A stretch of 56,337 nucleotides of DNA from Tissierellia bacterium (GCA_012728075.1 JAAYFV010000024.1:1-56337); one strand, 5' to 3'. Shown: positions 18,966 to 28,248, numbered from the stretch's first letter. A program made the numbers and translations. The notes: generated by a model from the letters alone, not told the origin.

Positions 18966-20744
18966 ATGAGAGAAAGTATGGGAAATTTACGAAGAAGTCA
19001 TATGTGTGGTGATTTGAGGACATCCAATGTAGATGAAGAAGTAGTACTTATGGGATGGGTACAAAGGGAAAGAAACTTGGGATCCTTAATATTTGTGGAT
19101 TTGAGGGATACTACAGGCATATGTCAAATTGTATTTGATAGTACAGTTTCTGAGGATATATTTAATAAAGCAGCTAAGGTTAGAAGTGAGTTCGTATTGG
19201 CTGTAAGGGGTAAAGTAAGGAAAAGGGAGGCTGTAAACAAAGAGATTCCTACTGGGAATATAGAGGTGTTAGTAGAAGAATTAAGGATACTGGATACTGC
19301 TGAAACACCACCTATATATATAAAAGACGATGACAATGTTTCAGAATCCATGAGGTTAAAATATAGATATTTGGATTTAAGAAAACCTTCTATGCAAAAT
19401 AATTTAAAGATGAGACATAAAACCGCTAAGTTAGTAAGGGATTTTCTAGATGAGAACGATTTTGTAGAAATAGAAACCCCTATGTTAACAAAACCAACAC
19501 CAGAAGGTGCAAGGGACTATTTAATTCCAAGTAGGGTACATCCAGGACATTTCTATGCTCTTCCCCAGTCCCCACAGCTTATGAAACAACTCTTAATGGT
19601 GTCAGGTATGGATAGATATTATCAAATAGTAAAGTGCTTCAGGGACGAGGATTTAAGGGCAAATAGGCAACCTGAGTTTACCCAGATAGATATAGAAATG
19701 TCTTTTGTAGATGTAGATGATGTAATAGAATTAAATGAAAGACTGCTTTATAGATTGTTCAAAGAGATTAAGGGAATTGAAATAAAATTGCCTATACAGA
19801 GGATGACTTATAATGAAGCTATGGAAAGATTTGGATTAGATAAGCCAGATTTAAGATTTGGATTTGAACTGGTAAATATTACCGATATAGTAGCTAATTC
19901 TGAATTCAAGGTATTTAGTGGTACTATTAAAAACAAAGGTTGTGTAAGGGGTATCAATGTAAAAGGATATGGTGATGATTTTACAAGGAAGGATATTTCA
20001 AATCTAGAAACCTATGTGAAAGATTTTGGGGCTAAAGGATTAGCTTGGATAAAAATTACTCCCGATGGAATAACATCTCCTATTGCTAAATTTTTATCCC
20101 AAGAAGAATTAGATGGTATTCTAAATAGAAGGGATGGGGAAAAGGGAGATTTATTGTTGTTTGTTGCCGATAAGCCTTCTGTTGTATTCGATAGTTTAGG
20201 TAATCTGAGGAATGAAGTGGCAAGAAGGCTTAATATACTTGATGATGAAGAGCTAAAAATGGTTTGGATTACAGAGTTTCCACTGTTTGAGTATGACGAA
20301 GAAGAAGGAAGATATGTGGCCAAACATCATCCATTTACACATCCTATGGAGGAAGATATCCATCTGTTAGAAACTCATCCAGAAAAGGTTAGGGCTAAGG
20401 CCTATGACATAGTTATTAATGGAGATGAAATAGGTGGGGGAAGTATTAGGATTAGCAATCAGGATTTACAGAAGAAAATGTTTAAGGCTCTTGGATTTTC
20501 AGAAGAAGAAGCTTGGGATAAATTTGGATTTCTATTGGAAGCTTTTAAATATGGCACACCACCTCATGGTGGTATAGCTTATGGATTTGATAGATTAATA
20601 ATGTTGTTGACAGGAAGGGATAATATTAGGGATGTTATAGCTTTTCCCAAGACCCAGTCTGCTACATGCTTGCTGACTAAAGCTCCTACAACTATTACAG
20701 AAGAACAATTAAAAGAACTCCATATACAATTGGATCTAGATTAG
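18966..20744 (+). CDS. aspS: Aspartate-tRNA ligase
   Basis: A 592-residue bacterial-type AspRS. It has the N-terminal anticodon-binding OB fold (VVLMGWVQRERNLGSLIFVD), class II core motifs FVEIETPMLTKPTPEGARDY, KCFRDEDLRANRQPEFTQID and the motif 3 region GIAYGFDRLIMLLTGRDNIR, with the bacterial GAD insertion between. ATG 18966 follows AGGGAGGTAA. It is controlled by the T-box upstream. I cannot tell from the sequence whether it is discriminating or also makes Asp-tRNA(Asn). Confidence 0.97.
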   Translation: MRESMGNLRRSHMCGDLRTSNVDEEVVLMGWVQRERNLGSLIFVDLRDTTGICQIVFDSTVSEDIFNKAAKVRSEFVLAVRGKVRKREAVNKEIPTGNIEVLVEELRILDTAETPPIYIKDDDNVSESMRLKYRYLDLRKPSMQNNLKMRHKTAKLVRDFLDENDFVEIETPMLTKPTPEGARDYLIPSRVHPGHFYALPQSPQLMKQLLMVSGMDRYYQIVKCFRDEDLRANRQPEFTQIDIEMSFVDVDDVIELNERLLYRLFKEIKGIEIKLPIQRMTYNEAMERFGLDKPDLRFGFELVNITDIVANSEFKVFSGTIKNKGCVRGINVKGYGDDFTRKDISNLETYVKDFGAKGLAWIKITPDGITSPIAKFLSQEELDGILNRRDGEKGDLLLFVADKPSVVFDSLGNLRNEVARRLNILDDEELKMVWITEFPLFEYDEEEGRYVAKHHPFTHPMEEDIHLLETHPEKVRAKAYDIVINGDEIGGGSIRISNQDLQKKMFKALGFSEEEAWDKFGFLLEAFKYGTPPHGGIAYGFDRLIMLLTGRDNIRDVIAFPKTQSATCLLTKAPTTITEEQLKELHIQLDLD

Positions 20745-20775
20745 GATATGCTTTTAAATTTGAAAGGTGATAGGG

Positions 20776-21489
20776 ATGAAAAGTTATTTTTCGAGAACTG
20801 AATTATTATTAGGGAAAAATGCCATGGATATACTTGCTAACTCAAAGGTTGGGGTATTTGGTATAGGAGGCGTTGGTTCTTTCGCCTCCGAGGCCTTAGT
20901 TAGATCTGGTTTAGGTAGTATTATACTTGTAGATTATGATATAATAGATGTGTCAAATATTAATAGACAAATCCATGCTACATCTAAAACTGTAGGATTA
21001 TCAAAGGTAGATGTGATGAAGGATAGACTTTTAGAGATAAACCCTGAACTTAATATTATTGTTTATAATAAGGAATATTCTGAGGAAAATAGTGATGAAT
21101 TACTATGTTCAAGCTATGATTACGTAGTAGATGCAATAGATATGGTTTCTTCTAAGATAAGCTTGATAGAGAAATGCAAAACTATGGATATTCCCATAAT
21201 ATCCTGTATGGGGGCAGGGAACAAATTAGATCCAACTTTATTTCAGATTGGTGATATATATGATACTAATACCTGTCCTTTGGCTAAGGTTATGAGAAGA
21301 GAATTGAGGAAAAGGGATATAATGGATTTAAAAGTAGTATGGTCCAGTGAAAAGCCCATAAAAGTTAATTTGGAAAAAGAAGAAATTAGGAAAGCAGTAC
21401 CAGGAAGTGTATCCTTTGTTCCTTCTGTTGCAGGTTTGATTATTGCTTCTGAAGTTATTAAGGATTTAGCGTTTAGGGGGTGTGTTTAA
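20776..21489 (+). CDS. tcdA: tRNA threonylcarbamoyladenosine dehydratase
   Basis: TcdA is an E1-like enzyme that uses ATP to cyclise t6A37 in ANN-decoding tRNAs to ct6A. The Rossmann motif VFGIGGVGSFASEALVRSG, the ATP-site segment NINRQIHA and VVDAIDMVSSKISLI are clear, as is NTCPLAKVMRRELRKR. ATG 20776 after AAGGTGAT gives 237 residues; a GTG at 20767 lies inside the ribosome site. It follows aspS by 31 bases and probably shares its T-box transcript. Confidence 0.92.
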   Translation: MKSYFSRTELLLGKNAMDILANSKVGVFGIGGVGSFASEALVRSGLGSIILVDYDIIDVSNINRQIHATSKTVGLSKVDVMKDRLLEINPELNIIVYNKEYSEENSDELLCSSYDYVVDAIDMVSSKISLIEKCKTMDIPIISCMGAGNKLDPTLFQIGDIYDTNTCPLAKVMRRELRKRDIMDLKVVWSSEKPIKVNLEKEEIRKAVPGSVSFVPSVAGLIIASEVIKDLAFRGCV

Positions 21490-21911
21490 TGGAACAAATA
21501 GGCTATATACGTAATACCTCTAATGGTATGGCAGAAGTGGAGGTAAGACGAATTTCAGGTTGTGGGGGTAGTTGTAGCAGTTGTGGAGGTTCTTGTGATG
21601 TTCCCAGCATAATTATAAAAATAGAAAATTCTATTGGAGCAAAACCAGGGGATTATGTGGAAATTAAAGGACAGTCCAATAAGATTATTAGATATGCCTT
21701 GATCGTTTATATGATACCATTTTTTATGCTAATATTAGGGATAATGATGAGTACTGTCTTGCTTAAATCCTTGGGGATAAATAATTCTGAATTATATAGT
21801 TTTTTAATTGGAATAGTATTTCTAGGGATCTCTTTCCTAATATTAAAAAGAATTGATAATTCTATTAAGAAGAAGAACGATAAAGCTATTAAGATGGTAC
21901 GAATATTATAA
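21489..21911 (+). CDS. RseC/SoxR-reducing-like Cys-rich membrane protein
   Basis: A 140-residue RseC/MucC-family protein. The N-terminal part carries a dense cysteine cluster, GCGGSCSSCGGSC (residues ~23-35), then two membrane helices (about 65-90 and 98-117) and a basic tail. Family members in Proteobacteria include RseC of the SoxR-reducing system and sigma-E control; in clostridia the role is unknown. Its ATG shares a base with the tcdA stop (TAATG), so translation is coupled. The Cys cluster could bind metal or an iron-sulfur cluster. Confidence 0.8.
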   Translation: MEQIGYIRNTSNGMAEVEVRRISGCGGSCSSCGGSCDVPSIIIKIENSIGAKPGDYVEIKGQSNKIIRYALIVYMIPFFMLILGIMMSTVLLKSLGINNSELYSFLIGIVFLGISFLILKRIDNSIKKKNDKAIKMVRIL

Positions 21912-21943
21912 TAAATAGTATTATATAAAGGGAGGAAGTAGGG

Positions 21944-22222
21944 TTGACTTTGAAGATAAAAGATAATGATGCCATAATTAAGAGATTAAGAAGAATCGAA
22001 GGACAGGTTAAAGGAATTCAGAAGATGGTTGAGGAAGGAAAATGCTGTGGAGATATATTAATTCAAATAGCAGCAGTTAGATCTGCAATGAATTCTGTTG
22101 GTGGTTTAATACTTGAAAATCATATGAAAGACTGCTTAAAAAGCTATTTAGATGGAGATGCAGGAGATGAAACTTTAGATAGTCTAGTAGATATTAAGAT
22201 AAAATATGCTAAGCAAAATTAA
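21944..22222 (+). CDS. CsoR/FrmR-family metal-sensing repressor
   Basis: A 92-residue all-helical DUF156 repressor. The N-terminal RLRRIEGQVKGIQKMVEEGK is the family signature. Cys34/Cys35, His60 and Cys64 fit the Cys-His-Cys Cu(I) site of CsoR (HxxxC in ENHMKDC), so copper is the likeliest signal, though related members sense nickel, formaldehyde or persulfide. TTG 21944 follows GGAGG. No copper ATPase or chaperone is nearby; the Cys-rich membrane protein upstream is the only possible partner. Its stop codon overlaps that of the convergent exporter gene. Confidence 0.88.
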   Translation: MTLKIKDNDAIIKRLRRIEGQVKGIQKMVEEGKCCGDILIQIAAVRSAMNSVGGLILENHMKDCLKSYLDGDAGDETLDSLVDIKIKYAKQN

Positions 22223-22656
22223 TTTTTATGCTTCATCCTTTTTATTGATCTGGAAAGGGAAGTGGAGATAATAATTCCAAGAGAAATAGCAGCAGCTATA
22301 AAGAAAGTTTCAGTTCCTTTGTTTATAGCTGTATAAAAATCTTTGCTAACTAATGCCAACATGGTATAATACATGCCAGCACCGGGTACTAAGGGAACTA
22401 TCCCAGGAATAATATATACGGTTGCTGGTTTTTTATAATATCTAGCCATTAGTTCTCCTAATATACCTACTACTATAGCAGCAAAAAAAGTAGCAGAAGT
22501 ATAGCTATTTAAATGAATTGAAATAATATAAAAAGTTATCCACCCCAATGCACCTACTATACCAGATTTACAAATGGATTTTTTAGGAATACTAAACAAT
22601 ATTGCAAAACCAATAGTAGATAAAAAGGCTAATAATAATTGGATTAAAATGGACAT
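22219..22656 (-). CDS. ThrE-type threonine/serine exporter, small subunit
   Basis: A 145-residue protein with four or five membrane helices, matching the small (YjjB/ThrE_2) half of the threonine/serine exporter family. The conserved VYIIPGIVPLVPGAGMYYTM is present in the third helix region. It starts at ATG 22656 behind AAGGGGG, right after the larger subunit gene. In ThrE both halves form one polypeptide; the two-gene form is common in Firmicutes. It ends convergently on the csoR-type gene with overlapping stop codons. Confidence 0.87.
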   Translation of the reverse strand: MSILIQLLLAFLSTIGFAILFSIPKKSICKSGIVGALGWITFYIISIHLNSYTSATFFAAIVVGILGELMARYYKKPATVYIIPGIVPLVPGAGMYYTMLALVSKDFYTAINKGTETFFIAAAISLGIIISTSLSRSIKRMKHKN

Positions 22657-22660
22657 TAAA

Positions 22661-23440
22661 TTACCCCCTTAAATAAATGTTTAATACGAATCCAACTCCG
22701 AAAGCTATAGCTAAGGCGGAGAATATGGCTTCCATACCTCTAGATAGTCCTGATATAAAATCTCCTGAAATAGTATCCCTTAGAGCATTAGTAATTGCTA
22801 CGCCAGGTACTAAGGACATAATGGAGCCTATAATTATTATATCCATATTTTGACCAAAGCCAATTTTGGTAGATATAACAGATAAAAAAGAAGCAATAGT
22901 TGCACCGATAAAATTGTTTACGAAAAATGTCATCTTAAATCTGTCTATTTTATTTATAGTTATTAGTACTATTAGACTTATCATATAAGTAGATAAAAAA
23001 TCTAAAAAAGTTCCTCCAAACAAAAGAGAAAAAAAAGCACATGCCATGCTACCAAATAGAATTTTTAGCCTTGGACTATAATTTTTAATCTTATTAATTT
23101 CTTTTAGTTTAGCTATGCCTTCGTCTGTAGGCATGTTTGAGTTTACGAATTCTCTAGAAAATTGGTTCACTAAATCAATTTTATTTAAATCAATTTTAAT
23201 ATTTTTAACTCTTATTAAGTAAGTCATCATTTCCCCATCATATTCTAAGGAAACAAATATGCCAGTTGGAGTTACAAAGGCATCTGCATATTTAATATTC
23301 ATCCTAGATTTGCATATTCTTTCAATTGTATCTTCAACCCTATAGGTTTCAGCACCATTTTTCAACATTATTTTACCAGCCAAAGTTGATAACAGTAATA
23401 AATTTTTTGCCTCTTTTCTTTTATTATCGCTCTTATCCAT
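22661..23440 (-). CDS. ThrE-type threonine/serine exporter, large subunit
   Basis: A 259-residue DUF1212 (YjjP/ThrE N-terminal) protein. The soluble front has LLLSTLAGKIMLKNGAETYR and DAFVTPTGIFVSLE, followed by five membrane helices ending with SLVPGVAITNALRDTISGDF and SGLSRGMEAIFSA, all typical. ATG 23440 lies 7 bases after GAGGTGA; a GTG three codons upstream overlaps that site. It forms an operon with the small subunit, and is divergent from glyA, which interconverts serine and glycine. Substrate is inferred from family and context. Confidence 0.88.
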   Translation of the reverse strand: MDKSDNKRKEAKNLLLLSTLAGKIMLKNGAETYRVEDTIERICKSRMNIKYADAFVTPTGIFVSLEYDGEMMTYLIRVKNIKIDLNKIDLVNQFSREFVNSNMPTDEGIAKLKEINKIKNYSPRLKILFGSMACAFFSLLFGGTFLDFLSTYMISLIVLITINKIDRFKMTFFVNNFIGATIASFLSVISTKIGFGQNMDIIIIGSIMSLVPGVAITNALRDTISGDFISGLSRGMEAIFSALAIAFGVGFVLNIYLRG

Positions 23441-23467
23441 AAATTTCACCTCATAAGAATAATGTAG

Positions 23468-23496
23468 TTGTAAATAATAAGAATTAACTATATAAT
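23468..23496 (+). promoter_or_regulatory. Candidate promoter for glyA
   Basis: TTGTAA (23468-23473), a 17-base spacer and TATAAT (23491-23496). The resulting leader of about 110 bases would contain the tandem repeat at 23526-23564. Confidence 0.45.
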
Positions 23497-23525
23497 TAAT
23501 TTGGAAGAAAAGGTTTTTCTATGAT

Positions 23526-23564
23526 TATATTATAGTACTATTCCACTATATTATAGTACTATTC
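23526..23564 (+). repeat. Two perfect 18-base direct repeats, 21-base period
   Basis: TATATTATAGTACTATTC occurs at 23526-23543 and again at 23547-23564, three bases apart. Each copy contains the palindrome ATAGTACTAT. The 21-base spacing places both palindromes on the same face of the helix, as expected for cooperative repressor sites between glyA and the divergent exporter genes. No regulator is assigned. Confidence 0.75.
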
Positions 23565-23616
23565 TATGATTAATCAATGGATTAAATCAATTATACCAAA
23601 GAAGGGGGATTAATAT

Positions 23617-24849
23617 ATGGATTTTACAAATTTAAAAAAATCAGACCCGCAGGTAATGGAAATTATTGAATTAGAAACAAAAAGGCAAAGAGAACATATT
23701 GAATTAATTGCCTCTGAAAACTTTGTCACACCTCAAGTAATGGAGGCTATGGGTAGCCAATTGACTAATAAATATGCTGAAGGCTATCCTAGAAAAAGAT
23801 ATTATGGTGGCTGTGAATATGTTGATATGGTTGAGGATTTAGCTAGGGATAGGTTGAAGAGACTATTTGGTGCGGAACATGCCAATGTTCAGCCCCATTC
23901 AGGCTCTAATGCAAATTTAGGAGTATATTTTGCAGTACTAAAACCTGGAGACAAGGTATTAGGCATGAATTTATCTCAAGGTGGGCATCTGACTCATGGT
24001 AGTCCAGTAAATATATCAGGTGTATATTATAATTTTGTAGATTATGGGGTAGACAAGGAAACTGAGATGATAGATTACCAACAGGTTAGGGAAATTGCAT
24101 TAAAGGAAAAACCAAAGATGATAGTGGCAGGGGCAAGTGCATATCCAAGGATAATTGATTTTAAAGAATTTAGAGAAATTGCAGATGAAGTAGGAGCTTA
24201 CTTGATGGTAGATATGGCACATATTGCAGGGCTTGTTGCTGCAGGACTTCATCCTAATCCAGTACCCTATGCAGATTTTGTTACTACTACAACACATAAA
24301 ACCCTAAGGGGGCCTAGGGGCGGGGCAATTCTTTGCAAAGAAAAGTATGCAAATATGATTGATAAGGCTATATTCCCAGGAATTCAGGGTGGTCCACTGA
24401 TGCATATAATCGCAGCAAAAGCTGTAAGCTTTGGAGAGGCACTAGAAGATAGTTTTAAAGAGTATCAAAAGCAGATTGTAAAAAATGCAAAAGCATTGGC
24501 AGATAGTTTAATAGAAAGAGGTTTTAGATTGGTATCTGGAGGTACAGATAACCATCTAATTCTTCTGGATGTAAGGCCTAAAGGATTAACTGGGAAAAAA
24601 GCGGAGGAATTATTAGAGGCAGTTAATGTAACTACCAATAAAAACACAATTCCTTTTGATCCTGAAAGTCCTTTTGTAACTAGTGGTGTAAGAATAGGTA
24701 CTCCAGCTGTTACAACTAGAGGTATGAAGGAAGAAGAGATGAAAGAAATTGCTGAAATAATTGATTTAGCATTGGATGAGAAAAATGACAGGGAGCAGGT
24801 AAAAAACAAGGTTTTAGAGTTGTGTTCTAGATTTCCATTATACGACTAA
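23617..24849 (+). CDS. glyA: Serine hydroxymethyltransferase
   Basis: GlyA converts serine and tetrahydrofolate to glycine and methylene-THF using PLP. The 410-residue length is standard. The PLP lysine is Lys228 in [14 protein letters not shown]; other marks are [35 protein letters not shown], and [12 protein letters not shown] 23617 follows AAGGGGG. It is a single-gene unit between the operator-like repeat and a terminator, and divergent from a serine/threonine exporter, suggesting joint control of serine pools (inferred). Confidence 0.97.
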   Translation: MDFTNLKKSDPQVMEIIELETKRQREHIELIASENFVTPQVMEAMGSQLTNKYAEGYPRKRYYGGCEYVDMVEDLARDRLKRLFGAEHANVQPHSGSNANLGVYFAVLKPGDKVLGMNLSQGGHLTHGSPVNISGVYYNFVDYGVDKETEMIDYQQVREIALKEKPKMIVAGASAYPRIIDFKEFREIADEVGAYLMVDMAHIAGLVAAGLHPNPVPYADFVTTTTHKTLRGPRGGAILCKEKYANMIDKAIFPGIQGGPLMHIIAAKAVSFGEALEDSFKEYQKQIVKNAKALADSLIERGFRLVSGGTDNHLILLDVRPKGLTGKKAEELLEAVNVTTNKNTIPFDPESPFVTSGVRIGTPAVTTRGMKEEEMKEIAEIIDLALDEKNDREQVKNKVLELCSRFPLYD

Positions 24850-24888
24850 AGCATGTGAGCCTACATTATTGTAGGCTTATATGTTTTA
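24850..24888 (+). terminator. Intrinsic terminator after glyA
   Basis: AGCCTACA (24858-24865) pairs with TGTAGGCT (24870-24877) around TTAT; the stem extends outward by weaker pairs to about 24850, then TTTT. Confidence 0.8.
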
Positions 24889-24910
24889 TATACTAAATTA
24901 ACCATATCTA

Positions 24911-24938
24911 TTGACCAAGTATTTTGCTATAATATAAT
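24911..24938 (+). promoter_or_regulatory. Promoter candidate for the DUF512-der operon
   Basis: TTGACC (24911-24916), a 16-base spacer and TATAAT (24933-24938). A second, overlapping TGCTATAAT (24925-24933) could act as an extended -10. Confidence 0.55.
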
Positions 24939-24975
24939 AGATAGTGATTAGAACCAATAGATGGAAGGATGGAAT

Positions 24976-26307
24976 ATGGAATTAAAAAAATTTGATAATA
25001 AAAAAAATATAATAGAAAAGGTAAGACACAATAGCATAGCTGAGGAAATAGGTATTGAAACAGGAGATGTATTAATATCCATAAATGGGAAAGAAGTTAA
25101 AGACATTATTGATTATAAGTTTTTAATTTCTGATGAATATATTCTAGTAGAGATAGAAAAAAACTGTGGTGAATTGTGGGAGTTTGAAATTGAAAAAGAA
25201 TTTGATGAGGATTTAGGAATTGAATTTTCTAATCCTCTAATAGATAGAGCAAAGTCCTGTAGAAATAAATGCATCTTTTGCTTTATAGATCAACTTCCTC
25301 CAAATATGAGAGAAACCTTATATTTTAAAGATGATGATTCAAGATTATCATTTTTACAAGGAAATTTTATTACATTAACAAATATGAGTGATGAAGAAAT
25401 TGATAGGATAATAGCTTATAGACTAAGTCCTATTAATATATCCATCCATACTACTAATCCAGAACTTAGGATTAAGATGTTGAACAACAAAAATGCAGGT
25501 AAGATATTCCCAATACTTAAAAGGTTTAAAGATGCGGGTATTGAGGTAAATTGTCAGATAGTATTAGTACCAGGTGTTAACGATGGAAAAGAATTAAATA
25601 GAACTTTGATGGATTTATCTAGTTTATATCCAAGTGTAAGATCTGTAGCCGTTGTGCCAGTAGGGATAACCAAATTTAGGGAAGGATTGTATGAAATAGA
25701 ACCATTTAATAGGGAAGGTTCAAAGGAAGTATTATCCTTAATAGAAAAAAAACAATATGAATTTTTAGAGAAAATAGGAACTAGATTTGTATTTGCTTCT
25801 GACGAGTTTTATGCTATGTCCAATATGTCTTTACCTAAATATGAAGAATATGAAGGGTTTCCTCAATTGGAAAATGGAGTTGGATTGATGAGAGCTTTTG
25901 AATATGAAATAAAAGAAGAATTGCAAAGTATTCAGGATAATATTAGATTAAACAAAAGCTATATATTGGCCACTGGAACTTTAGCTGCAGGGTTTATGAA
26001 TTATATTAAAGATTGTGTAATGGAGAAGTTTGACGATTTACAGTTGATAGTTGTTCCTGTAAAGAATAATTTCTTTGGAACTACTATTACTGTTTCAGGA
26101 CTAGTAACTGGTCAAGATTTAGTTGAACAGTTACAATTTTATGATAATGTTGATGGCATAATAATACCAAGATCCATGCTAAGACAGAATAGCGATGTTT
26201 TTTTAGATGATTTTACCATAGAGGATATAGAAAGGGAATTAAAGGTTAAAATAATTCCAGTAGATGTATCAGGAAAAGATTTTATTGATTTATTTAGAAA
26301 AGCATGA
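24976..26307 (+). CDS. DUF512 radical SAM-like protein with PDZ-type N-terminus
   Basis: A 443-residue member of the DUF512/TIGR03279 family. An N-terminal PDZ-like segment (SIAEEIGIETGDVLISINGK, residues 20-39) precedes a radical SAM-type CxxxCxxC, Cys95-Cys99-Cys102 in SCRNKCIFCFIDQLP, then INISIHTTNPELR and the DUF512 C-terminal half with SYILATGTLAAGFM. Its reaction is not established. ATG 24976 follows GGAAGGA at 6 bases; the ATG at 24961 has no ribosome site. Placement directly before der is conserved in clostridia. Confidence 0.88.
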   Translation: MELKKFDNKKNIIEKVRHNSIAEEIGIETGDVLISINGKEVKDIIDYKFLISDEYILVEIEKNCGELWEFEIEKEFDEDLGIEFSNPLIDRAKSCRNKCIFCFIDQLPPNMRETLYFKDDDSRLSFLQGNFITLTNMSDEEIDRIIAYRLSPINISIHTTNPELRIKMLNNKNAGKIFPILKRFKDAGIEVNCQIVLVPGVNDGKELNRTLMDLSSLYPSVRSVAVVPVGITKFREGLYEIEPFNREGSKEVLSLIEKKQYEFLEKIGTRFVFASDEFYAMSNMSLPKYEEYEGFPQLENGVGLMRAFEYEIKEELQSIQDNIRLNKSYILATGTLAAGFMNYIKDCVMEKFDDLQLIVVPVKNNFFGTTITVSGLVTGQDLVEQLQFYDNVDGIIIPRSMLRQNSDVFLDDFTIEDIERELKVKIIPVDVSGKDFIDLFRKA

Positions 26308-26316
26308 GGTGATGAA

Positions 26317-27633
26317 ATGAATAGACCAGTAGTATGCATAGTTGGAAGACCTAATGTAGGAAAGTCTACATTATTTAACAGGATAGTTAGAAGGAGAGTG
26401 GCTATCACAGAAGATAGCCCAGGAGTTACAAGGGATAGAATTTATGCGGAAGCTGAATGGCTTAATAGATACTTTATTTTAATTGACACAGGTGGGTTAG
26501 AACCTGAATCAGAAGAAGTTATACCTATAAATATTAAAAGACAAGTAGAAGTTGCTATAGATACTGCTGATGTAATATTGTTTGTAGTAGATGGTAGAGA
26601 TGGGGTTACTGTTACAGATATAGAAATAGCTAATATACTTAGAAGATCAGGAAAGGAAGTACTCTTAGTATGCAATAAGATTGATACCCATAAAACGCCA
26701 GATCAGGTATTTGAATTTTATGAATTAGGTGTAGGCAGTCCAATAATAATATCAGCTGAACAGGGCTTAGGAATTGGTGATCTATTAGATGAGGTGATAA
26801 AGCATTTCCCAGAAGACAAGGATACTGAGTATGACGAAGATATTATTAAAGTTTCTGTAATAGGCAAACCCAATGTAGGAAAGTCTTCATTGATAAACAA
26901 TATATTAGGGGAAGAAAGGGTTATAGTAACGGATATTCCTGGTACTACAAGGGATGCTATAGATACTCATTTTACTTTTGATGATGAAAAATATATATTT
27001 ATCGATACAGCAGGTTTAAGAAGAAAGAGAAGTATATATGAAAATGTAGAAAGATATAGTGTAGTTCGTACCTTAGCTGCTATAGATAGATCTGATTTAT
27101 GTATACTTGTAATAGATGGTACTGAAGGAGTTACAGAACAAGATACGAAGATTGCTGGATATGCACATGAGCAAGGTAAAGGAATTATTATAGCAGTAAA
27201 TAAATGGGATATTGTAGATAAGGAAACTAATACCCATTTGGAGTTTATAAAGGATATAAGAAATAAACTTAGTTTTATAACTTATGCACCTATTGTGTTT
27301 ATATCAGCTAAAACTGGTAAAAGAGTAAACAAATTACTAGAGCTTGTAAAGATAGTAAATAACAACTATAGTTTAAGGATAAGCACTGGAGTTTTAAATG
27401 ATATAATCAATGAAGCAGTTATATTAAACCAACCCCCTTCAGATAAAGGGGTAAGATTAAAAATTTATTATGGCACTCAGGTTGCAGTTAGACCACCTAA
27501 GTTTCTAATTTTTATAAATAAAAAAGAACTTATGCATTTTTCTTATCAGCGATATTTGGAAAACCAAATAAGACTACATTTTGGTTTTGAAGGAGTACCA
27601 ATTCAATTTGAATTTAGAGAAAAGGGTGATTAG
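26317..27633 (+). CDS. der: Ribosome-associated GTPase Der (EngA)
   Basis: Der is the tandem-domain GTPase needed for 50S assembly. Both G domains are visible: GRPNVGKSTLF (residue 8) with DTGGLEP and NKID, and GKPNVGKSSLIN (~185) with DIPGTTRDAID, DTAGLRRK and NKWD. The C-terminal KH-like domain contains the basic PPSDKGVRLKIYYGTQV stretch. Length 438 is normal. It begins 9 bases after the DUF512 gene. Confidence 0.97.
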   Translation: MNRPVVCIVGRPNVGKSTLFNRIVRRRVAITEDSPGVTRDRIYAEAEWLNRYFILIDTGGLEPESEEVIPINIKRQVEVAIDTADVILFVVDGRDGVTVTDIEIANILRRSGKEVLLVCNKIDTHKTPDQVFEFYELGVGSPIIISAEQGLGIGDLLDEVIKHFPEDKDTEYDEDIIKVSVIGKPNVGKSSLINNILGEERVIVTDIPGTTRDAIDTHFTFDDEKYIFIDTAGLRRKRSIYENVERYSVVRTLAAIDRSDLCILVIDGTEGVTEQDTKIAGYAHEQGKGIIIAVNKWDIVDKETNTHLEFIKDIRNKLSFITYAPIVFISAKTGKRVNKLLELVKIVNNNYSLRISTGVLNDIINEAVILNQPPSDKGVRLKIYYGTQVAVRPPKFLIFINKKELMHFSYQRYLENQIRLHFGFEGVPIQFEFREKGD

Positions 27634-27634
27634 A

Positions 27635-28231
27635 TTGAAAAATCTATTTATAGTTGCTTTAATATCCTATTTAATAGGAAATTTTTCTTCAGCTTATATA
27701 CTAGGAAAAATCTTTAAAAATGAGGATATAAGAAATTATGGTAGTGGGAATGCTGGTGCAACTAATGCTTTACGGGTATTTGGTATTAAAATTGGATTGG
27801 CTTCATTTGTAATAGATGCATTTAAAGGGGTACTTGCAGTTTATATTGGGAGTCTATTATTAGGATATAAAGGTAGTTTAATCGGAGGAGTCTTTGTGGT
27901 ACTAGGACATAATTGGCCTATATTCCTTAAGTTTAAAGGAGGTAAAGGAATAGCTACTTCTTTAGGCGTGATGATTTCATTACATTGGCCTACAGCTATT
28001 GTTTGTATTATCATAGGTTTATTAATTATTGCAATTACTAGATATGTTTCATTAGGTTCTATAGTGGCTACTGGAATGGTACCTATAATTGGTACAATAG
28101 TAAATCGCCCCTTTAATAGAGACTTTTTTATAACTACAATTATATTGGCTATTTTAGCAATATATAGACATAAGGACAATATCAATAGACTCTTAAACGG
28201 CAAAGAGTATAAAATTGGAGAAAAAATATAA
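27635..28231 (+). CDS. plsY: Acyl-phosphate glycerol-3-phosphate acyltransferase PlsY
   Basis: PlsY makes lysophosphatidic acid from acyl phosphate and glycerol 3-phosphate. The 198-residue membrane protein has several hydrophobic helices and the signature loops SGNAGATNALRVFG, HNWPIFLKFKGGKGIAT and a third RHKDNI motif near the end. The TTG start at 27635 follows AAAGGGTGAT, which overlaps the end of der; starts further upstream run in another frame through der. It works in one pathway with gpsA, the next gene. Confidence 0.94.
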   Translation: MKNLFIVALISYLIGNFSSAYILGKIFKNEDIRNYGSGNAGATNALRVFGIKIGLASFVIDAFKGVLAVYIGSLLLGYKGSLIGGVFVVLGHNWPIFLKFKGGKGIATSLGVMISLHWPTAIVCIIIGLLIIAITRYVSLGSIVATGMVPIIGTIVNRPFNRDFFITTIILAILAIYRHKDNINRLLNGKEYKIGEKI

Positions 28232-28248
28232 TAGAGGTGAATTAAGAG

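Noticed and set aside
23526-23564. Tandem repeat as the start of a CRISPR array
   Set aside because: There are only two copies separated by three bases, and no cas gene is present; an operator reading is better.
24465-24809. Long antisense open frame inside glyA (minus strand, 114 codons), like similar ones at 27841-28203 and 14625-14948
   Set aside because: They lie fully inside strongly conserved genes, have Ser/Leu/Ile-heavy compositions typical of reverse reading of AT-rich codons, and show no ribosome sites or family motifs.
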